The notes beneath the pieces were generated by a model. It ran no database searches. It saw only the letters and a list, made by a program, of their open reading frames with translations, and was not told the origin of the DNA. Below, piece by piece: positions 58,919-64,000 of a DNA stretch of 64,000 bases. Where the stretch lies: contig CAXSFM010000008.1 in the NCBI GenBank assembly GCA_964236735.1, positions 158,810-222,809 on the forward strand, written 5' to 3'. The position numbers and the translations under genes are program-made. This stretch comes from JAIVJG01 sp964236735 (GTDB taxonomy: Bacteria > Acidobacteriota > Blastocatellia > Pyrinomonadales > Pyrinomonadaceae). Within the stretch, counting starts at the first letter, position 1, and the number at the start of each line of letters is the position of its first letter.

Positions 58919-60718
58919 ATGCTTCTCGCCCTTCTACTGCTAACTCTGTTCCTGCTTGTGCTGCTCGGCTTTTACGTCTTCGTGGCCGCGCCGCGCAGCC
59001 GCACGCATCAGACGTTCGCGGCCTTCGTCGCGTGCCTCGCTCTGTGGACGGTGAAGGACATCGTGTTGTGGGGATTCACGCGCGAGGGCGAGCGCATGGC
59101 CGAATGGTGGGCGAGCGTCAGTTTCGTCATCGCGCTCGCGCTGCAATACTCGCTCGTCGTCTTCGCCTGGGTCTTTCCCGAAAACGAAAAAGTTCCACGC
59201 AGGCGGGCGGCGATTCTCTTCGCACCGGGCGCGGTGCTCGTGCCCGCCGCGCTCGCCGGGATGATGTGGGACGGCGTGAGCTTCGACGGCGGACGGTTCG
59301 AGATACGACTGACCGCGCTCGCCTATGCCTTTGGCCTCTACGCTTACGGCGTGTTCGCTTGCGGCTTCGCGATACTCTACCGAAAGTTCCGGCGTTATCG
59401 CGGGACGCTGTGGGGGCAACAACTCGGCGCGATCATCTGCGCGCTCGTCGTGACGGGCGTCCTCAACACGCTCGCCAACATCGCTCTGCCGCTCGCGGGC
59501 AAATATCAACTGCTGCCCATCGGCTCGGTCTTCGTGCTCGTCGGCGTCATCATCTACGCCTACGCCATTACGAACTTCAAGCTCTTCTCTCTCCAGTCCG
59601 CGCTCGATCAATTTCGACTCTTCCCCGTCGCTTACAAAGTCGCGCTCTCCATCGCCGCCGTCGCCGTTCTCAGCTTCTTCTTTCTGCAAGTCCCGATTGT
59701 CTGGTCGAGTTTCACAGGCCAGACGCCCGAAGCGTGGAAGCGTTATCTCGTCTTCAGCGTCATCACGGCGTTGCTGCCCAATCTCATCCTCGTCGCGCTC
59801 GTGATACGCATCATCTCGCGCCCTCTGCGGCGTCTGACCGAGGCCGCTGTGAACGTGGCGGGCGGCGGATATGGCACCCAGGTCAAGCTTGCGAGCAACG
59901 ATGAAGTCGGACTGCTCGCCGCATCTTTCAACGAGATGAGCCGCAAGATGAGCGACGACATCGAACGCCTGCGCGCCTTGAACGAGCAACTCATCCGCAC
60001 CGAAAAACTCGCCGCCGCCGGCACGCTCGCCGCCGGCGTCGCGCATGAAGTCAACAACCCGCTCGCTTCCATCTCATCGCTCATCCAGATGTTGCAAACG
60101 CGCACGACGCTTGACCCCGACCATGAGACACCCCACGATGCCGAGACGCGCGAGACGCTACGGCTCATCTCCACGCAGATCGCGCGGATCACGCAAGTCC
60201 TGCGCGACATGCTCGACTTCGCGCGCACGCGCCAACCCGCGCGCGCGCCGCTCGATGTGGCGCGCGTCCTTGAGGCCAGCATTCGTCTCGCCAGCTTCGA
60301 CAAGGCTTTCAAAAATTTGACGCTGATGACGGATTGGGATGCAGAGACGCCGCTCATCTCAGCCGACGCGGATCAACTGCAACAAGTCTTTCTCAATCTC
60401 CTGCTCAACGCGCGCGACGCCATGCCTGACGGCGGCGACCTTCGCGTCACGACTCATTTCAACAAAGACGCAAATGAAGTTGGCATTGAAATCTCCGACA
60501 CCGGCGGCGGCATCGCGCCCGACGCACTGGCGCACGTCTTCGATCCATTCTTTACGACCAAGCCGGCGGGCGCGGGCACAGGTCTCGGCCTCGCCGTCTG
60601 CTACGGCATCGTCACCGCGCACGGCGGGCGCATCGAAGTCGCGTCGAACGACGACGAGAGCGGCACTCGCGTGCGCGTCACTCTTCCCGTCGAGTCCGGC
60701 AACGCTCAGAGCAATTAA
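58919..60718 (+). CDS. 7TM sensor histidine kinase (NtrB-like)
   Basis: This 599-residue protein starts with seven or eight transmembrane helices (about residues 2-300, with a 7TM sensor look), then a HAMP-like segment (about 300-355, RPLRRLTEAAVNVAGGGYG), a HisKA domain with H-box VAHEVNNPLASISSL (His376), and an HATPase domain with N-box (FLNLLLNARDAMPDGG) and G-boxes (EISDTGGGIAPDA and GTGLGLAVCYG). It heads an operon with the SRPBCC and sigma-54 regulator genes and is the likely kinase of that regulator. No ribosome-binding site is visible because the repeat of the upstream cassette ends only 8 bases before ATG. Confidence 0.93.
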   Translation: MLLALLLLTLFLLVLLGFYVFVAAPRSRTHQTFAAFVACLALWTVKDIVLWGFTREGERMAEWWASVSFVIALALQYSLVVFAWVFPENEKVPRRRAAILFAPGAVLVPAALAGMMWDGVSFDGGRFEIRLTALAYAFGLYAYGVFACGFAILYRKFRRYRGTLWGQQLGAIICALVVTGVLNTLANIALPLAGKYQLLPIGSVFVLVGVIIYAYAITNFKLFSLQSALDQFRLFPVAYKVALSIAAVAVLSFFFLQVPIVWSSFTGQTPEAWKRYLVFSVITALLPNLILVALVIRIISRPLRRLTEAAVNVAGGGYGTQVKLASNDEVGLLAASFNEMSRKMSDDIERLRALNEQLIRTEKLAAAGTLAAGVAHEVNNPLASISSLIQMLQTRTTLDPDHETPHDAETRETLRLISTQIARITQVLRDMLDFARTRQPARAPLDVARVLEASIRLASFDKAFKNLTLMTDWDAETPLISADADQLQQVFLNLLLNARDAMPDGGDLRVTTHFNKDANEVGIEISDTGGGIAPDALAHVFDPFFTTKPAGAGTGLGLAVCYGIVTAHGGRIEVASNDDESGTRVRVTLPVESGNAQSN

Positions 60719-60721
60719 CTT

Positions 60722-61240
60722 ATGCCCGTTATCCACCTCGAAACATTTATCCGCGCGCCCGTCAGTCGCTGTTTCAATCTGGCGCGTAACATTGACGTGC
60801 ATCTGGCGGCGGCCAGTCCTCTTCAACATCGAGCCATCGGCGGCGTCACTTCCGGCCTCATCAAACTCGGAGAAGAGGTGACGTGGGAAGCGACCGTCAT
60901 TGGCGTGCGGCAACATCTGACTTCAAAGATTATTGAGATGGAAGAGCCGCGCAAGTTCACAGATGAAATGCAACACGGCCCGTTCAAACGCTGGCGTCAC
61001 GCGCACTTGTTTGAAGCGAGAAAGGACGGCACACTGATGACCGATCACGTCAAATACGCATCGCCTTTCGGGGTGCTCGGCACGCTGGTTGACGCGCTCG
61101 TGCTCAAAAACTATTTGACGCGCTTCCTGATCGCGCACAATCAAGATATCAAACATTTCGCAGAGGGTTCGGCTTCGTTCGATGGCGATGCAAGCGATGC
61201 GCTATCGGGCACGCCGGATTTCCGAGACTTGCCGCTATGA
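60722..61240 (+). CDS. SRPBCC-family ligand-binding protein
   Basis: This 172-residue protein has the START-like SRPBCC fold: FIRAPVSRCFNLARNID, then VTWEATVIGVRQHLTSKI, EPRKFTDEMQHGPFKRWRHAHLF and a long C-terminal helix (LVLKNYLTRFLIAHNQDIKHFAEG). The family binds hydrophobic ligands; some members are called cell-division inhibitor-like. It lies three bases after the kinase gene, and its last codons overlap the regulator start (ATGA, 61237-61240). A place inside a two-component operon suggests a role in the signal, but I see no direct proof. Confidence 0.85.
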   Translation: MPVIHLETFIRAPVSRCFNLARNIDVHLAAASPLQHRAIGGVTSGLIKLGEEVTWEATVIGVRQHLTSKIIEMEEPRKFTDEMQHGPFKRWRHAHLFEARKDGTLMTDHVKYASPFGVLGTLVDALVLKNYLTRFLIAHNQDIKHFAEGSASFDGDASDALSGTPDFRDLPL

Positions 61241-62592
61241 ATACTTCCCCACTTATCCTTGTCGCTGAAGACGAAGACTTGATGCGTGCCATCATCTCGC
61301 GCTTGCTCACAGATGCAGGCTACCGCGTGGCTGCCGTCTCAAGCGCGGAAGCGGCGCTGGAAATTTTCGCTGCCGAAGACGTGACCGTCACGCTCACTGA
61401 CATTCGCATGAGCGGGATGGATGGCCTCGCCCTGCTCGACCGCATCAAGGACGTGGACGGCGAAGCCATCGTGATCGTGATGACCGCCTACTCGTCCGTT
61501 GACACGGCGGTCGCCGCGCTCCGCAAAGGAGCCTATGATTACGTGACGAAGCCTTTCGTCAACGAAGACTTGCTGCAATCCGTCAAGAACGCGCTCCGCC
61601 AGCGTGAACTGTTTCGCGAGAACCGCGCGCTCCGGCGTGAGCTTGATCGTCGTTATAGTTTTTCAGAAATCATTGGGACGAGCGTTGCCCTGCAACACGT
61701 CTTTCGCCTCGTGGAAAAAGTTGCGGCGACGAACACCAACATTCTCATCCAGGGCGAGAGCGGCACGGGCAAAGAGTTGATCGCACGCGCCATTCATCAC
61801 AACAGCCCGCGCGCGGATCGCCCGTTTGTCGCCATCAACTGCGCGGCGATTCCCGAAACGCTGCTTGAATCCGAACTCTTCGGACACACGAAGGGCGCGT
61901 TCACGGGCGCAGTCGCCAACAAGCCCGGACTCTTTCGCGCGGCTGAGGGCGGCACGGTTTTTCTCGACGAAGTGGGCGAAGTGACGCCCGCCATGCAGGT
62001 GCGGCTCTTGCGCGCCGTGCAGGAACATGAAGTGACGCCTGTGGGCGCGAGCGCGGCGATACATTTCGACGCGCGTATTTTGTGCGCGACTAATCGCGAC
62101 CTCGAAAAGGAAGTCGCGGAAGGACGTTTCCGCGAAGACCTCTTCTACCGCCTCAACGTCATCGAGATTCACCTGCCGCCTTTGCGCGAGCGGCGCGAGG
62201 ACATCCCTCTGCTCGTCCGTCATTTCATCGCGCACACAGCGCGCGAGCAAGGACAGGGGGAGAAATCAATCGAGACGGAGGCCGTCGCCGCGCTCATCAA
62301 TTACAGTTGGCCGGGAAACGTCCGCGAGTTGCAGAACGCGGTCGAACGCGCCTTCACTCTGAGCGGCGAGACGGTTGACCTCGACAGTCTCCCGCCGCGC
62401 GTCCGCGACGCCGCGCAACATCTGACCGTGCGCGACCCTGACGGACTGCGCCCGACGCTTTCAGAGATTGAGCGTCGCTGCATCCTTGAAACGCTCTCGT
62501 CCGTCAATCAGGACAAAGCGCGCGCCGCCAACATTCTTGGCATAGACCTCTCAACGCTTTATCGCAAACTGAAACGCTATGATGCTGTGTGA
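61237..62592 (+). CDS. NtrC-family sigma-54-dependent response regulator
   Basis: This 451-residue regulator has an N-terminal receiver with phospho-acceptor Asp55 (TLTDIRMSGMDG), a central AAA+ domain (Walker A GESGTGKELIARAIHH, GHTKGAFTGA contact loop, Walker B GGTVFLDEVGEV, and DLFYRLNVI) and a C-terminal Fis helix-turn-helix (NQDKARAANILGIDLSTLYRKLKRY). It should activate sigma-54 promoters when phosphorylated, most likely by the kinase at 58919. All key residues look intact. The gene ends the operon; its target genes are not shown here. Confidence 0.96.
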   Translation: MNTSPLILVAEDEDLMRAIISRLLTDAGYRVAAVSSAEAALEIFAAEDVTVTLTDIRMSGMDGLALLDRIKDVDGEAIVIVMTAYSSVDTAVAALRKGAYDYVTKPFVNEDLLQSVKNALRQRELFRENRALRRELDRRYSFSEIIGTSVALQHVFRLVEKVAATNTNILIQGESGTGKELIARAIHHNSPRADRPFVAINCAAIPETLLESELFGHTKGAFTGAVANKPGLFRAAEGGTVFLDEVGEVTPAMQVRLLRAVQEHEVTPVGASAAIHFDARILCATNRDLEKEVAEGRFREDLFYRLNVIEIHLPPLRERREDIPLLVRHFIAHTAREQGQGEKSIETEAVAALINYSWPGNVRELQNAVERAFTLSGETVDLDSLPPRVRDAAQHLTVRDPDGLRPTLSEIERRCILETLSSVNQDKARAANILGIDLSTLYRKLKRYDAV

Positions 62593-62636
62593 ATGGGCGT
62601 GAGAAACCGGCGGCTCTATTAACTTGCAGTCGGCAT

Positions 62637-62677
62637 AAAAAAACGGTGGGGTGAGACCCGCGGGTCTCACCCCACCG
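62637..62677 (-). terminator. Palindromic terminator of the OmpA-like gene
   Basis: Perfect 17-bp arms with no spacer (62644-62660 and 62661-62677), with seven A residues at 62637-62643, which form a U-run on the minus strand. It lies about 240 bases beyond the stop of the OmpA-like gene. Confidence 0.8.
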
Positions 62678-62823
62678 ACGCGCAATGCGAGAGGAGGAAT
62701 GCCTTTCGTCGAATTGCGCTAGTTACGATGCGCCCAGTTGCACTTGAGCGCACCGGAGCTTGCTCACCGTCTGCTGATGTTTTCGATGACGCACCGGCCA
62801 CGTTGAGCCGATGTTGAGAGGCG

Positions 62824-62854
62824 GGGCGATGTTTCACTTATCGAAACATCGCCC
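62824..62854. repeat. Perfect 12-bp hairpin
   Basis: GGGCGATGTTTC (62824-62835) and its complement (62843-62854) with a 7-base loop and no T-run. It is one of the three stem-loops after the OmpA-like gene. Confidence 0.7.
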
Positions 62855-62870
62855 GCCCTTCGAGAGAAGC

Positions 62871-62904
62871 CACGCGCCTGTCAATAGTTTAAGGCAGGCG
62901 CGTG
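62871..62904. repeat. Perfect 10-bp hairpin just after the OmpA-like gene
   Basis: CACGCGCCTG (62871-62880) and CAGGCGCGTG (62895-62904) with a 14-base loop. It lies 16 bases from the stop codon of the OmpA-like gene. No U-run follows. Confidence 0.7.
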
Positions 62905-62920
62905 ACGTGTACCTCTTACC

Positions 62921-64000
62921 TTATTCCTCGTCGTCGTCATCGTGATGGCGGCGTGTGCCGCGTCGCGGAGCCGCCATCGGCTTCACTTCGCTCGCATCCA
63001 CCGTCGGCGACGCCGTCGGCAGTGTCGCGCCCGTCGGCACTAAGTACAACTCCACCGCCAGGTCTTCACGATAACCGCCATCCACCGTCACGATCCGCGA
63101 CGCATCTACGCCGCGCGTCGAGACGAGGTAGTTCTTCGCACGATCCGCACGCGCCTGCGCTTCACCCGCTCTCCCGCGGCGTCCGCCGTAGGCGATGATG
63201 TAGCCCTGCGCCGTCGGATTGTTCTGTAACTCGATGGCGTAGTTGTCCAGTCGCGCTTTCTCGTCGTTGAACCGCACGTTGCCGTACTCGTCTATCTTGC
63301 GTGCCTTCGGAGTCTCAGGGAAGCTGGTTGTGCAGCTTGCGGAAGTCGAGCAGCTACGGTCGTAACCACCCACATCCAGCGTCGCCGTGATCGTCGAACC
63401 GCCGGCCACGCTGGTCGTGTCAACGGTGATCGAGGAAGTTCCCTGACCACTGCTGATCGTGCCTGCCGAGACTGTCCAGTTGTACGTCGCTGTCACGTTC
63501 GTGTCGCCGCCGCTGACATTCGCCGTGAACGTCACGGGCTGTCCAATCGTCCCTGTATCCGGGCAACTAACCGAAACTCTCGGACATTCCGGCGTCGGTT
63601 GCACAGGCGTGATGCAGTTGCAGGCTTCGACCGTCACCGTGCTCGATGAAAAGGCGATGCAGCCGCAGCCGTCGTCAACTTCCACCGTCACCGTGTAGGT
63701 TCCCGGCGTCACTCCCGTCAAATCTAGCGTGGCATTCGCTCCGTCACCCGTCACCCGACCGCCGGTCGTCGAATAGGTGTAGAGCAGCGTGTCGCCGTCC
63801 GGGTCGGTCGCATTCGCTGACAGCGCCACCGTGCCCGCGTTCGGCGTGCAGTTCGGGTCTGGCACTTCCGGCAAGGTGCAGTTAGCCGGCAAGACGACCT
63901 TGCTCGAGGCTGCCGACAAAGTCACGGTCGGCGGCTGATTCGGGAAGACATCCGGCAGGCGCGCGTTGCGATGGCCGGCAAAGACCTGGAACCCGAACCC
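62921..64000 (-). CDS. OmpA-like outer-membrane protein with PKD-type repeats (partial, 5' end outside window)
   Basis: The minus-strand frame is open to base 64000, so at least 359 residues are C-terminal to a missing N-terminus. The visible start GFGFQVFAGHRN resembles the last strand of a beta-barrel. Next come Ig/PKD-like repeats (TVALSANATDPDGDTLLYTYSTTGG and VSCPDTGTIGQPVTFTANVSGG) and a C-terminal region (ARLDNYAIELQNN, RGRAGEAQARADRAKNYLVS, ELYLVPTG) resembling an OmpA peptidoglycan-binding domain, with a basic/acidic RRHHDDDDEE tail. The GTG at 63925 is internal. Its normal start cannot be given. Confidence 0.85.
   Translation of the reverse strand, partial: GFGFQVFAGHRNARLPDVFPNQPPTVTLSAASSKVVLPANCTLPEVPDPNCTPNAGTVALSANATDPDGDTLLYTYSTTGGRVTGDGANATLDLTGVTPGTYTVTVEVDDGCGCIAFSSSTVTVEACNCITPVQPTPECPRVSVSCPDTGTIGQPVTFTANVSGGDTNVTATYNWTVSAGTISSGQGTSSITVDTTSVAGGSTITATLDVGGYDRSCSTSASCTTSFPETPKARKIDEYGNVRFNDEKARLDNYAIELQNNPTAQGYIIAYGGRRGRAGEAQARADRAKNYLVSTRGVDASRIVTVDGGYREDLAVELYLVPTGATLPTASPTVDASEVKPMAAPRRGTRRHHDDDDEE

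Larger units (their letters stand above)
62593..62920. other. Convergent intergenic region with three hairpins
   Basis: This region between the regulator (plus) and the OmpA-like gene (minus) holds perfect hairpins at 62644-62677, 62824-62854 (12 bp) and 62871-62904 (10 bp). Only the first has an adjacent U-run, on the minus strand. No gene is seen. Confidence 0.7.

Noticed and set aside
1..64000. CRISPR array
   Set aside because: No set of evenly spaced identical repeats with unique spacers was seen. The repeats present are hairpins or coding repeats.

Overview
The window is a 64 kb piece of a high-GC bacterial chromosome with normal core genes (yebC, yggS, ligA, tRNA-Leu, purD, class II nrdJ, hslO, pspA-like, polysaccharide export) and no rRNA, CRISPR array or prophage block. 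Several traits point by inference to Acidobacteriota, probably Blastocatellia/Pyrinomonadales-like: large secreted proteins ending in a DUF4214 cassette, SBBP/Asp-box propeller proteins, DUF4388 and TPR fusions, a KimA-like permease, and dispersed hairpin repeats. No marker gene fixes the taxonomy.

Layout. 1-10.3 kb: mostly minus-strand housekeeping (YebC, YggT-YggS, LigA with a coupled small membrane protein and a DUF6941 protein, an M20 peptidase homologue, a GNAT protein, a GAF histidine kinase), plus a plus-strand secreted N/G/Y-rich protein and tRNA-Leu(CAG). 10.8-24 kb: a DUF4388-DnaJ-TPR protein, an HD-GYP protein, a methyltransferase-like orphan, two MFS exporters, a histone-deacetylase-fold hydrolase, a BON protein, NrdJ with a readable promoter and NrdR-type boxes, and Hsp33. 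24-37.3 kb: PspA and a partner, PurD, a 1461-residue secreted propeller protein, and two long APC-type permeases. 37.8-42.8 kb: a TPR/AAA+ sigma-54 activator, then a low-GC island with a transposase remnant, a membrane coiled-coil protein and a triple direct repeat. 42.8-57 kb: secreted and envelope proteins (subtilisin-like protease with a long C-terminal repeat, matrixin-type metalloprotease, DUF1003 protein, Wza-like export protein, PrsW-like protease), a ferredoxin and small proteins. 57-64 kb: membrane proteins, a four-helix-bundle gene inside near-perfect 32-bp inverted repeats, a 7TM histidine kinase / SRPBCC / NtrC-type regulator operon, and an OmpA-like outer-membrane protein cut by the window end.

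Working together. The last operon is a complete two-component, sigma-54-linked signalling unit, and a second sigma-54 activator lies at 37.8 kb. Two sigma-54-like promoter sequences (near 2.34 and 47.56 kb) precede envelope genes, so an envelope-related sigma-54 regulon is a reasonable hypothesis. The two DUF4214 proteins share a C-terminal cassette of about 220 residues that may serve as a common surface or sorting module.

Most unusual items: (1) the inverted-repeat-flanked four-helix-bundle cassette wedged between two genes; (2) several unrelated families of intergenic hairpin repeats that abut start and stop codons, one with compensatory changes between copies; (3) an M20 peptidase homologue that lacks residues normally needed for its metal centre; (4) the GIMLSDGMVLGD repeat tail of the subtilase; (5) the nrdJ control region.
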